This document shows, one piece after another, positions 27,526-36,641 of a DNA stretch of 64,000 nt. The DNA comes from Paracoccus isoporae (GTDB taxonomy: Bacteria > Pseudomonadota > Alphaproteobacteria > Rhodobacterales > Rhodobacteraceae). Made by a program: the position numbers and the translations under genes. Position 1 is the first letter of the stretch, and the number at the start of each line of letters is the position of its first letter. The notes under the pieces are model-generated. The model did no database searches. It saw only the letters and a list, made by a program, of their open reading frames with translations, and was not told where the DNA came from. The stretch is from positions 248,001 to 312,000 of the forward strand of contig NZ_FNAH01000003.1 in the NCBI RefSeq assembly GCF_900101865.1, read 5' to 3'.

Positions 27526-28356
27526 TCAGCCGCTGAACAGATCGACGAACATGCGCAGCGCGGTCAGCAGCAGGAACGCCCCGAAAGCCAGCCTGAGCGC
27601 GCGGCGCGGGATGGAATGGGCCAGCTTCACGCCGAGCTGCGAGAAGGTCGTGGTCAGCGGGATGATGACCACCGCCGCCAGCAAATTGACATAGCCGATG
27701 GAGAAAGGCGGCAGCCCGGCCTGCCCCTGCCCGGTCGCGGCATAGATCAGCGCACCCGGAAGACCGATGATGAAACCGATTGCAGCCGAGGTGCCGACCG
27801 CGCGGCGGATGTCGTAGCCGAGGAAGTTCAGCAGCGGCACCCCGATGGTGCCGCCGCCGATCCCCATCATCGCGCTGATCGTGCCGGTGAAGACACCGAA
27901 CAGAGCCCAGACCGGGCGCGAGAACCCCTTCGGCTCGGGATCGGCGCGCCCCTTGCGCAGGATCATGTCGGCGGAGACGGCAAGCGCCACGGTCGCGAAC
28001 ACGGCGATCAGCACGTTGCCCGACACATAGCCGCCCAGCAGACTGCCTGCCACGACGCCCAGCAGGATCCAGGGCGCCCAGAGTTTCAGCAGATCGGTGT
28101 CGATGGCGCCCCGCCGGTGATGGCCAAGACCGGAGGCGAGCGAGGTGAACACGATCGTCGCAAGCGAGGTGCCGACCGCGACCTTCATCGTCAGCTCCGG
28201 GTCCATCCCGGCGAGTGTCAGCGCGAAATACAGCGCCGGGACGATGACGATCCCGCCCCCCACTCCCAACAGCCCGGCCAGAATACCACCGGCCACGCCC
28301 GCGCCGATGGCGACCGCGGCCAGCTCGATCAGCGCGGCGGTGGTGATGCCCTCCAT
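27526..28356 (-). CDS. TauE/SafE (TSUP) family anion exporter
   Basis: A 276-residue integral membrane protein with about eight helices in two repeats. Each repeat carries the TSUP glycine-rich motif (GLLGVGGGIVIVPAL near residue 29 and GIGGGTIGVPLL). Family members export sulfite, sulfoacetate and related anions. Its place downstream of gamma-glutamyltransferase and a peptide importer fits removal of an oxidised sulfur product, for example from glutathione-type substrates; that is inference. ATG 28356 follows the DUF1028 stop within five bases. Confidence 0.88.
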   Translation of the reverse strand: MEGITTAALIELAAVAIGAGVAGGILAGLLGVGGGIVIVPALYFALTLAGMDPELTMKVAVGTSLATIVFTSLASGLGHHRRGAIDTDLLKLWAPWILLGVVAGSLLGGYVSGNVLIAVFATVALAVSADMILRKGRADPEPKGFSRPVWALFGVFTGTISAMMGIGGGTIGVPLLNFLGYDIRRAVGTSAAIGFIIGLPGALIYAATGQGQAGLPPFSIGYVNLLAAVVIIPLTTTFSQLGVKLAHSIPRRALRLAFGAFLLLTALRMFVDLFSG

Positions 28357-28360
28357 CCGC

Positions 28361-29110
28361 TCAGCCCTTCGAGGTCGCGCGCGACTGGCTGGGGCGGTTC
28401 TCGGCCTTGCGTTGCGCCTGATCCTCGGCCACGCGGCGCTCGATCTCGGCGCGTTCGGGATTGCCGCTGAAGGCGGCGGCGGTGGGCAGAAGCTCGTAGA
28501 AATGCAGATATTGCTCGGAGGCCACATCCAGCAGCCGGCGCAGCTCGGCCAGCGGATCGGCATCGTCATCGACGCGCAGATCCAGCCAGGGATGCGCCTC
28601 GCCACGATGGATCCGCAGACCCGCCGCCTGCCGGCCGCGCTTGTCGCCGCCCGCGGCCTCGCCCGCATCCATCGCGGTCAGCAGCCGCTCGGCAAAGCCC
28701 AGATCGCGGCGCTTTGCGAACACCCGCGCCGTCTCCTCGACCACCGCAGGGCCTTCCAGCATATTACCCGCAACCGTGAACCCTTCGCCCGCGACATGGC
28801 CCGCCCAGTCGATGCAGTCCGCGCCGGTATGGACGGCAAAGCGCCCGTCCCGGTCCATCAGGTGCGCCTGACGATGGCTGGCGCCTTCATCGCGCGAGAT
28901 CAGATCGTCCAGCACGGCCTGAGCGGATTCCCCTGCTTCCAGCCGGCGCAAGCCTTCGCTGCCCCAGACCGGGTTCACGAAAGCCTGCGTCGCGATTGCC
29001 GCCGACGGACCGATAAACGGCACAAGCGCGCCGCAGGCGAAGAACCGGCTGGCCACGGCGATGCCGATGGCCCCGGTATTCGTGTCGCGTGCCACAATGG
29101 AATATGTCAT
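28361..29110 (-). CDS. DUF1028 domain-containing protein (Ntn-hydrolase-like)
   Basis: A 249-residue protein beginning MTYSIVARDTNTGAIGIAVASRFFACGALVPF, the conserved start of the DUF1028 family. That family has an Ntn-hydrolase-like fold but no settled reaction. A hydrophilic Arg/Lys-rich C-terminal tail (after about residue 215) follows the domain. Family members commonly neighbour gamma-glutamyltransferases and dipeptide transporters, as here, suggesting peptide or amide hydrolysis. It starts four bases after the transferase gene ends. Confidence 0.88.
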   Translation of the reverse strand: MTYSIVARDTNTGAIGIAVASRFFACGALVPFIGPSAAIATQAFVNPVWGSEGLRRLEAGESAQAVLDDLISRDEGASHRQAHLMDRDGRFAVHTGADCIDWAGHVAGEGFTVAGNMLEGPAVVEETARVFAKRRDLGFAERLLTAMDAGEAAGGDKRGRQAAGLRIHRGEAHPWLDLRVDDDADPLAELRRLLDVASEQYLHFYELLPTAAAFSGNPERAEIERRVAEDQAQRKAENRPSQSRATSKG

Positions 29111-29113
29111 CTC

Positions 29114-30904
29114 TCAGCGCCCCACCGCATATGCCTGCATCAATCTTGGCGTTGCCACCGCCGTCATAACCCCATCCGCATCGCGCCGCGCGGCGGTCAG
29201 CCGCCCGATGCTCCACGGCTCGGCCACGCTGATCTCATGGCCGCGCGTGCGCAGATCGTCGATGACCGCCTCTCCGAACTCCGGTTCGATCATCAGCGAG
29301 CCGGGCCGGGCCTCGCGCGGATAGAAGCTGGACTGGAAATGCTCGGTATGGAACAGCGGCGCGTCCATGCCCTGCTGCATGCCGAACCCGTGATGGACAT
29401 GGCGCAGGAACCAGATGAGCTGCCACTGATCCTGCTGATCGCCGCCCGGCGTGCCGAAGGCGATCCGTGTGCCGTCTTTTTCTGCCAGCGACGGGGTCAG
29501 CGTGGTGCGCGGCCGGGCGCCGGGCTTTAGCGACGAGGGCAGGCCGTCGCGCAGCCAGAACATCTGCGCCCGGCTGTTGAGCGGGAAGCCGAGGCCGGGG
29601 ATCACCGGGCTGGATTGCAGCCAGCCGCCCGACGGGGTCGAGCTGACCATGTTGCCCCACTGGTCGATCACGTCGAGATGCACCGTATCGCCCCGGCGCT
29701 CGGTCAGATGCGACATGGTCGGCTCGCCCGCGCTTGCGCCGCGGGCGGCGTTGAAATCGGTTTCAGCGCGCGTCACCGCATCCTCGGCCAGATGCTCCAG
29801 CCCGGCGATCCGGCCGGGGCGCTGCTCCCAGTTGGCGCGCGGGCCGATCAGCGACGCACGCTCGGCGGCGTAGTCGTCGGACAGCAATCGCTCCAGCGGA
29901 ATGTCGAAATGGTCGGGGTCGCCGTAATACGCCTCCCGGTCGGCATAGGCGAGCTTCATCGCCTCGATCACCGTGTGGACGAACTCCGCGCCGAGCGGGT
30001 CCATCGCGGCAAGGTTGAACTGCTTGAGGATCTGCAGCGTCTGCAACAGCACCGGGCCTTGCGACCAGGGCGCGGTCTTGTGCACCGTCCAGCCGTGATA
30101 GTCGATGGAGACCGGATCCTCCCATGTCGCCTGCCAGCCGGCCAGATCATCGCGCGACAGCACTGCGCGATGTGCGCTGCCGGACACATCCATCACCTCC
30201 GCGCGGTCCAGATAGTCGCAGATCGCATCGGCCACGAAACCCGTTGACCAGGCCGCGCGGGCGGAATCGATGCGGGCTTCTCGGGTCTCGCCCGCCGCCT
30301 CATCGGCAACACGCTGATAGCAGGCGGCCAGATCAGGGTTGCGGAACAGCGCCCACGGCGCGGGCGGGGTGTCGCCGGGCAGGAATGTCGCAGCGCTTGT
30401 CGGCCATTCCGTGCGGAAGAAATCGGCCAGCCCGGCAATCGTGTTGGCCACACGCGGCAGCACCGGATGGCCGTCGCGCGCATAGGCGGTGGCGGGGGCC
30501 ATGACCTCGGCCAGGTCCATGCTGCCATGGTCGCGCAGCATCAGCATCCAGCCGTCAAACGCCCCCGGCACGACCGTCGCCAGCAGGCCGGAGCCGGGGA
30601 TCAGACCCTGCCCGAAATGGCTGCGGTAATGATCCATCGTCGCGCCCTGCGGCGCCACGCCCTGGGCACAGAGGACGCGCGTCTCGCTGGTCTCTGCCAG
30701 ATGAATGAGGGCGGGCATGTCACCGCCCGGCCCGTTCAGATGCGGCTCGACCACCTGCAGCACGAGCGCGGTTGCGACCGCCGCGTCAAAGGCATTTCCG
30801 CCCTTCTCCAGAATGCCCATCCCGGCCGCCGAGGCGAGCCAATGGGTCGAGCTGACGGTGCCGAACGTGCCGCGAATATCGGGGCGGGTGGTAAAATCAG
30901 TCAT
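29114..30904 (-). CDS. Gamma-glutamyltransferase family protein
   Basis: A 596-residue Ntn hydrolase that removes or transfers gamma-glutamyl groups. The large-subunit region has NAFDAAVATALVLQVVEPHLNGPGGD. The expected autocleavage/nucleophile Thr is in RRGDTVHLDVIDQWGNMVSSTPS, where TVH replaces the common TTH. FGTPGGDQQDQ lies near the C-terminus as usual. No signal peptide is visible, so it appears cytoplasmic, which would pair with import of intact gamma-glutamyl peptides by the adjacent ABC transporter. Confidence 0.9.
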   Translation of the reverse strand: MTDFTTRPDIRGTFGTVSSTHWLASAAGMGILEKGGNAFDAAVATALVLQVVEPHLNGPGGDMPALIHLAETSETRVLCAQGVAPQGATMDHYRSHFGQGLIPGSGLLATVVPGAFDGWMLMLRDHGSMDLAEVMAPATAYARDGHPVLPRVANTIAGLADFFRTEWPTSAATFLPGDTPPAPWALFRNPDLAACYQRVADEAAGETREARIDSARAAWSTGFVADAICDYLDRAEVMDVSGSAHRAVLSRDDLAGWQATWEDPVSIDYHGWTVHKTAPWSQGPVLLQTLQILKQFNLAAMDPLGAEFVHTVIEAMKLAYADREAYYGDPDHFDIPLERLLSDDYAAERASLIGPRANWEQRPGRIAGLEHLAEDAVTRAETDFNAARGASAGEPTMSHLTERRGDTVHLDVIDQWGNMVSSTPSGGWLQSSPVIPGLGFPLNSRAQMFWLRDGLPSSLKPGARPRTTLTPSLAEKDGTRIAFGTPGGDQQDQWQLIWFLRHVHHGFGMQQGMDAPLFHTEHFQSSFYPREARPGSLMIEPEFGEAVIDDLRTRGHEISVAEPWSIGRLTAARRDADGVMTAVATPRLMQAYAVGR

Positions 30905-30919
30905 ATCCTGTCCTGTTCA

Positions 30920-31801
30920 TCAGTCTTCGCGCGGGTCAAGCGCATCGCGCAGCCCGTCGCCCAGCAGGTTGAAGCCAAGTACGACCAGAAAGATCGCGAT
31001 GCCCGGCCAGACGGCCATCCAGGGGGCCTGCGCCATGAACCCCTTCGCGACATTGAGCATCGCCCCCCAGCTTGGCGCGGGCGGTTGCTGGCCAAGCCCG
31101 AGAAAGGAGAGCGACGCCTCGGCGATGATGGCGCTCGCCACGGTCAGCGTCGCCTGCACCAGCACCGGCGGCAGCACGTTCGGAAAGATATAGCGGCGCA
31201 GGATCACCGGGGTCGACAGCCCGATGGCGTGCGCGCTCTCGACGTAATCCTCGGCGGTGACATTGATCGCCTGGCCGCGCGTCAGCCGGATGAAGACCGG
31301 GGTGGCGGCAATGCCGATGGCGATCATCGCGTTGGTCAGGGACGGCCCCAGAAACGCGGCGAGCGCGATGGCCAGGATCAGGAACGGCATGGCCAGCAGC
31401 GCCTCGGTGCAGCGCGAGATGATCGCATCGGTCCAGCCGCCGAAATAGCCGGCGATCACCCCCAGCGGCACGCCGATGGCGATCGCGATGGCAACCGACA
31501 CCACCCCCGCCATCAGCGAGGCGCGCGCGCCCCAGATCATCCGCGAAAGCTGGTCGCGGCCCAACTCGTCCGTGCCGAACCAATGCGCGGCCGAGGGCGG
31601 CTGACGGATCGCCGCCCAGTCGGCGGCAGCGGGATCGGCCAGCGGCAGGATCGGGGCGGCGAGCGCCAGCAGGATGAAGACGCTGACAAGTGCTGCGCCG
31701 AACATGGCGCTGCGATGGGCCAGCAACTTGCCCCAGACCCGGCTGCGCGGCTTGCGGATCGGGGCGGCGGCGGTGGCGTTATGGGTTGCAGCCTCTGTCA
31801 T
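30920..31801 (-). CDS. Peptide ABC transporter permease, DppC type
   Basis: A 293-residue inner-membrane permease of the OppC/DppC family. An N-terminal hydrophilic tail precedes the first helix, then the motif HWFGTDELGRDQLSRMIWGARASL. The EAA-loop region (SAHAIGLSTPVILRRYIFPNVLPPVL) contacts the ATPases. It closes with WGAMLNVAKGFM and LGDGLRDALDPR. It overlaps the DppB-type gene by one base (TGATG). Confidence 0.93.
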   Translation of the reverse strand: MTEAATHNATAAAPIRKPRSRVWGKLLAHRSAMFGAALVSVFILLALAAPILPLADPAAADWAAIRQPPSAAHWFGTDELGRDQLSRMIWGARASLMAGVVSVAIAIAIGVPLGVIAGYFGGWTDAIISRCTEALLAMPFLILAIALAAFLGPSLTNAMIAIGIAATPVFIRLTRGQAINVTAEDYVESAHAIGLSTPVILRRYIFPNVLPPVLVQATLTVASAIIAEASLSFLGLGQQPPAPSWGAMLNVAKGFMAQAPWMAVWPGIAIFLVVLGFNLLGDGLRDALDPRED

Positions 31802-32748
31802 CAGCCTGCCTTCAACCGGGGGTTCAGCATGACATAGGCGGCGTCCGCGACGAGGTTCATCAGGATGAAGCCCATTGCCGTGACCAGCACGACGCCCTGC
31901 ACCACCGCATAATCGCGATTGAACACGGCATCGACCACCATCTTGCCGAATCCGGGAATGGTGAAAATCTGCTCGGTCAGCACCGCGCCCGCGATCAGCT
32001 CTCCGAATAGCAGCGCAGCGAGCGTGACCACCGGGGTCAGCGCGTTGCGAAAGGCATGGTGCATGACCACGGTCCGCTCCCCCAGCCCCTTGGCGCGGGC
32101 GGTACGGATGTAATCCTGCCGCAACACGCCCAGCATCGACGACCGCGTGTGCCGCATCAGCGAGGCGGCAAGCGCGGTGCCCAGCACGAAGGCCGGCATC
32201 AGCATGGTGCGAATGGATTGCAGCGGATCCTCGGTCAGCGGGACGTAACCCGAGGCAGGCAGAAGCTGCCAGCGGACCGACACCAGCAGGATCAGCATGA
32301 TGCCGAGCCAGAAATTCGGCAGCGACAGCCCCGACAGCGCGACGATATTGGCGACATAATCGGTGATCGTCCCCTTCTTCACCGCCGAGATGATCCCCGC
32401 CGGGATGCCGATCAGCGCCGCGAAGATCATCGACATCACCGCCAGTTGGATGGTCACCGGCAGTTTCGAGGCGATCATGTCCGCCACCGGCAGCCCGGTG
32501 CGGATCGACTGGCCGAAATCGCCCTGCAGCACGCCCCCGATCCAGCGAAGATACTGCATCCAGATCGGGTCGTTCAGGTGATAGAGCTCGCGCAGCCGGT
32601 CGAGCGTCTCGGGGTCGCGATCCTCTCCGGCAAGCGCCAGCACCGGATCGCCGGGCAGAAGCTGCTGCAGCGCAAAGACGAAGATCGACACCAGGATCAG
32701 CGTCGGGATCGAGACCAGCAGGCGGCGGGCGATATAGGACAGCATCAA
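31801..32748 (-). CDS. Peptide ABC transporter permease, DppB type
   Basis: A 315-residue permease of the OppB/DppB family, starting MMLSYIARRLLVSIPTLILVSIFVF. Family motifs are GDFGQSIRTGLPV, the EAA-loop (RTARAKGLGERTVVMHHAFRNALTPV) and EQIFTIPGFGKMVVDAVFNRDYAVVQG. It partners with the DppC-type protein. A GC-rich hairpin in the preceding gap separates it from the binding-protein gene. Confidence 0.93.
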   Translation of the reverse strand: MMLSYIARRLLVSIPTLILVSIFVFALQQLLPGDPVLALAGEDRDPETLDRLRELYHLNDPIWMQYLRWIGGVLQGDFGQSIRTGLPVADMIASKLPVTIQLAVMSMIFAALIGIPAGIISAVKKGTITDYVANIVALSGLSLPNFWLGIMLILLVSVRWQLLPASGYVPLTEDPLQSIRTMLMPAFVLGTALAASLMRHTRSSMLGVLRQDYIRTARAKGLGERTVVMHHAFRNALTPVVTLAALLFGELIAGAVLTEQIFTIPGFGKMVVDAVFNRDYAVVQGVVLVTAMGFILMNLVADAAYVMLNPRLKAG

Positions 32749-32815
32749 TTGCGCCTTCTCGGGTGGGATGGCCCGGCCGCCGGCACGGCGGCACGGGCGC
32801 GGTCATGCGGCAGGG

Positions 32816-32845
32816 ACCGGGCGGCGTGCACCGCCCCGGCCCGGT
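32816..32845 (-). terminator. GC-rich stem-loop between binding-protein and permease genes
   Basis: An imperfect stem: ACCGGG pairs with CCCGGT at the ends and GGCG with CGCC inside, with a bulge. It lies 4-33 bases after the substrate-binding-protein stop on the minus strand. No U-tract is present, so partial termination or mRNA stabilisation is more likely than a full stop. Confidence 0.35.
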
Positions 32846-32848
32846 GGC

Positions 32849-34351
32849 TCATTCGCTCAGCGTCACGCCTTCCAGGCGGATCATCCCGTCCGGGCTGGGG
32901 CTGAAGCCTTCGACATCGTTCGAGACGCCGTAGAGCCAGGCATCGTTATACAGGTAGAACAGCGGCAGATCCTCCATCAGGATCTGGTTGGCCTGATGAT
33001 ACAGTTCCTTGCGCTCCTCCAGATCGCTGACGGTGCGCGCTTCGGCAAGGATGCGGTCCACCTCCTCATTCGCGTATTTGCCGTCATTGAACCCGCCGCC
33101 GGTGGTGACGAAGCCGTAGATATTGCCGTCGGGGTCGATCCGCCCCGACCAGCCGACCTGACTGGCCTGGAAATCGCCCGCCGCCTGATCCGACAGCATG
33201 GTGGCGAATTCCTTTGCGGTCAGGTTGATCTGGATGCCGGCCTCGGCCGCCATGGCCTGGATCATCTGCACCACCTGCTGGCTGACCGGCATGTTCGGGA
33301 ACTGCATCTCCAGCGACAGCCCGTCCTCGTAGCCCGCCTCGGCCAGCAATGCGCGGGCCTGTTCGACGTCACGTTCCGGCACCGGATAGGCCTCGTCGAA
33401 ATAGGGGCTGACGGCCGAGGAGAACTGGCTCGCCGGCGCGTTCAGCCCGGCGAACACGACCTGGTTGATCGCATTGCGGTCGATGGTCAGCGACAGGGCC
33501 TGGCGCAGGCGCGCGTCCTGCCCGAACGGGTTGTCCGACTTGGCGCCATTACTGGTGTTGAAGGTGATGCCCTGATAGCCCAGACCGTCGGCGCGCTCAT
33601 AGGTCAGGCTGTCGCTCGATTCGACCGCCTCCACATCGGTCGCCGCCAGCCGGTTGATAAGGTCAAGATCGCCGGATTGCAGATTGGCAAGCCGCACCGT
33701 CGAATCCGGGATCGGCAGATAGGTCACGCCGTCGAGCGAGATCTCGTCGGCGTTCCAGTAATCCTCGAATTTCTCCAGCTCGATTCGGTCCTGCGCCACG
33801 CGGCTGACGAATTTGAACGGACCCGAGCAGACCGGGTTGGCCGCCACGTCGCTGTCGAAGCTGGCCGGAGAGATCATCATCCCGGACCGGTCGGCCAGTT
33901 GCGCCAGCAGCGGCGCATCGGGCGCGGACAGGTTCAGCCTCACGTGATGCGTATCGACCACCTCGACCTCCTCGATAGAGCTGACCTCGGATTTGCGCAC
34001 GCTCGTGTCCAGCGTCTGAGAGCGTTCGATATTGGCCTTCACCGCCTCGGCGTCGAAGGGGGTGCCGTCATGGAACACCACGCCCTCGCGCAGCATCATG
34101 TCCACGCTGCGCCCGTCCTCGCTGACCGTCCACTCCGTCGCGAGCTGGGGGACCAGCTCCAGATCCGGCGTCACGTCGATCAGCTTGTCGCAGAGCGCGG
34201 TGAACACGATGCGGCCGACAAAGGTCCGGCTGCGGTCGGGGTCGAGCGCGTCGGGATCGCTTTCCAGACCGATGCGCAAGGTCTGTCCCTGCGCGGCAAG
34301 GGCCGTCGAGCCGAGCAGGGCGGCGATGAGGAATGTGCTGCGGAATGTCAT
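32849..34351 (-). CDS. Peptide ABC transporter substrate-binding protein (SBP family 5)
   Basis: A 500-residue periplasmic binding protein with a signal peptide of about 22 residues (ALAAQG-Q region). The family-5 signature shows in PQLATEWTVSEDGRSVDMMLREGVVFHDGTPFDAEAV. Similar proteins bind di- or oligopeptides, glutathione or opines. With a gamma-glutamyltransferase in the same operon, a gamma-glutamyl peptide is a reasonable but unproven ligand. It overlaps the upstream ATPase gene by four bases. Confidence 0.92.
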   Translation of the reverse strand: MTFRSTFLIAALLGSTALAAQGQTLRIGLESDPDALDPDRSRTFVGRIVFTALCDKLIDVTPDLELVPQLATEWTVSEDGRSVDMMLREGVVFHDGTPFDAEAVKANIERSQTLDTSVRKSEVSSIEEVEVVDTHHVRLNLSAPDAPLLAQLADRSGMMISPASFDSDVAANPVCSGPFKFVSRVAQDRIELEKFEDYWNADEISLDGVTYLPIPDSTVRLANLQSGDLDLINRLAATDVEAVESSDSLTYERADGLGYQGITFNTSNGAKSDNPFGQDARLRQALSLTIDRNAINQVVFAGLNAPASQFSSAVSPYFDEAYPVPERDVEQARALLAEAGYEDGLSLEMQFPNMPVSQQVVQMIQAMAAEAGIQINLTAKEFATMLSDQAAGDFQASQVGWSGRIDPDGNIYGFVTTGGGFNDGKYANEEVDRILAEARTVSDLEERKELYHQANQILMEDLPLFYLYNDAWLYGVSNDVEGFSPSPDGMIRLEGVTLSE

Positions 34352-35448
34352 GGCTGTTGTCCTTCCTGTTGGTTTTTATCCGTCTTGTCTTTCGCGGCGA
34401 GCGCCTGCCGGTAGAGGTGAAATCGTCGCTCTGCGCCCGCGCTGCGTGCCGGGGGAGGCGGCATGTCGTCGCCACCCTCCGCGATCTCGCGCCATCTGAA
34501 GCAGGCGATGCTTGTGCCGGAATCGCTCGTTTCCGTGGGCGGGCGCGATCCGGCGCATATCTCGGCGGCATGGGGGCAGCGCGTGCGGAAATGGCATCCC
34601 GAAGGCGGGTCCATCGGGCTTGGCGTCTCGCCGGTCAGCGACGCGCCCTGCCCGCCGCCTTCCGGACCCGGAATCGCGGCCAGAAGCGCGCGTGTATAGG
34701 GGTGGCGCGGCCGCGTGAAGATCGCGTCGGTCGGGCCACTTTCGACGATGCGGCCCAGATACATCACCGCCACGCGGTCGCTCATCTGCCGGATCACGGC
34801 GAGGTCATGGGCGATCACCACCAGCGTCAACCCCAGCTCATCGCGCAGATCGGCCAGCAGATTGACCACCTGCGCCTGCACGCTGACATCGAGCGCGCTG
34901 ACCGGCTCGTCCCCGATCAGCAGTTTCGGCCCCGAGGCGAGCGCGCGCGCAATCCCGATCCGCTGGCGCTGCCCGCCGCTGAACTCATGCGGGTAGCGGT
35001 CCATATGCTCCGGCCGCAGCCCCACCTGCGCCAGCAACCGCGCCACCTCGGCCCGACGCGCCGCGGAGTCCAGTTCGGGCCGATGCGCCTCCAGCGGTTC
35101 GCCCACCAGCCGGGCCACGGTCAGCCGCGGATTGAGCGAGGAGAACGGATCCTGGAAGATGAACTGCACATCGCGGCGCAGCGCGCGCAATTCCTGCCCG
35201 CTGATCCGGGCGATCTCGTGGCCGGCGACGCGGACCGAGCCGTCGCTGGGTTCGTGCAGCCGCATCAGCAGCCGCGCCAGCGTCGACTTGCCGCAGCCCG
35301 ATTCGCCGACGATGGCAAATGTCTCTCCCCGCGCGACGGTCAGGTCGACGGCATCCACCGCGTGCAGGTGACGGGGCGCTTTCAGGAACCCGCCCCCGAT
35401 CTCGAAGGATTTCGACAGCCCGCGCGCCTCGATCATCGCCTCGTTCAT
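34348..35448 (-). CDS. Peptide ABC transporter ATP-binding protein, DppF type
   Basis: A 366-residue ATPase. Walker A is GESGCGKST, the signature is FSGGQRQRIGIARAL and Walker B is LLIGDEPVSALD. The oligopeptide-type C-terminal extension with cysteines (CHFRTRCPHAAEIC) is present; it holds an Fe-S cluster in some relatives. The ATG at 35448 gives the family N-terminus [15 protein letters not shown]. An Arg/Pro-rich tail of about 40 residues beyond the extension is unusual. It overlaps both neighbours. Confidence 0.92.
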   Translation of the reverse strand: MNEAMIEARGLSKSFEIGGGFLKAPRHLHAVDAVDLTVARGETFAIVGESGCGKSTLARLLMRLHEPSDGSVRVAGHEIARISGQELRALRRDVQFIFQDPFSSLNPRLTVARLVGEPLEAHRPELDSAARRAEVARLLAQVGLRPEHMDRYPHEFSGGQRQRIGIARALASGPKLLIGDEPVSALDVSVQAQVVNLLADLRDELGLTLVVIAHDLAVIRQMSDRVAVMYLGRIVESGPTDAIFTRPRHPYTRALLAAIPGPEGGGQGASLTGETPSPMDPPSGCHFRTRCPHAAEICAGSRPPTETSDSGTSIACFRWREIAEGGDDMPPPPARSAGAERRFHLYRQALAAKDKTDKNQQEGQQP

Positions 35449-36428
35449 GCGGCACCCGCCAGCCGCTCGTCCAGCGGTGCGAAATGACAGGCGACGCTGT
35501 GGCCGGGCGCGATTTCGGCCGATGGCGGGGTGTCGGCACAGCGCGGCTGCGCGAAGGGGCAGCGGGTCGCGAACCGGCATCCCGGCGGCATGGTCTCGAT
35601 CGACGGCACGATACCGGGGACAGAGGCCAGCCGTGTGCGCGGCCCGCGCAGCGCCGGAACCGAGGACATCAGCCCGATCGTATAGGGATGCTGCGGGTCC
35701 CCGAAAATGGCCTCGACCGGGCCGCTTTCGACCACGCGGCCGGCATACATCACCGCCACATTGGTCGCCACCTCGGCCACCACGCCGAGATCATGGGTGA
35801 TAAGCATCACCCCCATCTCGCCGCCCGCCTGCAACGACCCGATCAATTCGAGGATCTGTGCCTGGATGGTCACGTCAAGCGCCGTTGTCGGCTCATCCGC
35901 GATCAGCAGGTCGGGACTGTTCACAAGCGCCATGGCGATCATCACCCGCTGGCGCATCCCGCCCGAAAGCTGATGCGGATAGTCGCGCATCCGCCGCTCG
36001 GGCGCGGGAATGCCGACGCGGCGCAGCATCTCGACCGCCTGCGCCTGCCCGTCACCGGGATTGTGGCGCCGCCAGGCCTCTGCGATCTGTTCGCCGATGC
36101 GGTGCGCCGGGTTGAGGCTGGACATCGGCTCCTGAAAGATCATCCCGACATTGCGGCCGCGCAGCCGCGACAGCCCGCGCTGATCGTCAAGCGCGATGCG
36201 GTCGCCGTCGAAGCCGAGTTGCCCTGACACCCCACGCTGCAGCGCAGGCGGCAGCAGGCCGATCAGCGCCAGTGAGGTCAGGCTCTTTCCGCAGCCGGAC
36301 TCACCGACGACACAGAGCGTCTCGCCGCGGCGGATCGACAAGCCCACGCCGTCCACCAGCGGTCGCTCATATCCGGGAACGCGAATGGTCAGATCGGTCA
36401 GAGAGATCAGCTCGTCAGCCCGTGTCAC
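35445..36428 (-). CDS. Peptide ABC transporter ATP-binding protein, DppD type
   Basis: A 327-residue ATPase with Walker [10 protein letters not shown], signature [15 protein letters not shown], Walker [13 protein letters not shown], and a C-terminal oligopeptide extension with cysteines ([15 protein letters not shown]). It is the first gene of the nine-gene operon. The start is taken as GTG 36428, giving the usual N-terminus [10 protein letters not shown]. An in-frame ATG at 36476 would add residues unlike the family and would swallow the inverted repeat at 36446-36468. Confidence 0.88.
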   Translation of the reverse strand: MTRADELISLTDLTIRVPGYERPLVDGVGLSIRRGETLCVVGESGCGKSLTSLALIGLLPPALQRGVSGQLGFDGDRIALDDQRGLSRLRGRNVGMIFQEPMSSLNPAHRIGEQIAEAWRRHNPGDGQAQAVEMLRRVGIPAPERRMRDYPHQLSGGMRQRVMIAMALVNSPDLLIADEPTTALDVTIQAQILELIGSLQAGGEMGVMLITHDLGVVAEVATNVAVMYAGRVVESGPVEAIFGDPQHPYTIGLMSSVPALRGPRTRLASVPGIVPSIETMPPGCRFATRCPFAQPRCADTPPSAEIAPGHSVACHFAPLDERLAGAA

Positions 36429-36445
36429 AGCGCGCCCCCATCGCG

Positions 36446-36468
36446 TGAACCAATTCAGGATTGGTTCA
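36446..36468. promoter_or_regulatory. Inverted repeat in the leader of the peptide/GGT operon
   Basis: TGAACCAAT, a 5-nt spacer and ATTGGTTCA form a perfect 9-bp dyad 18-40 bases upstream of the DppD-type start codon. It is a good operator candidate for the GntR regulator at the end of the operon, although the sequence is not a textbook FadR-type site. Confidence 0.5.
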
Positions 36469-36641
36469 GAATGCATGTTCGCCGACGGATTGCAAGGGGG
36501 CGGGACAGGGGATCCGGTCCGGCGGCTGCAGCCCGCAACAGCGGCGTCAGGCCGTCACGCGCGCCAGCCCTTGTCAATCTCCTGAAATCGCACATGTCGC
36601 GGCGCTGCACGTCTTGCCGGAATACGCGACACGGCTTGTGC

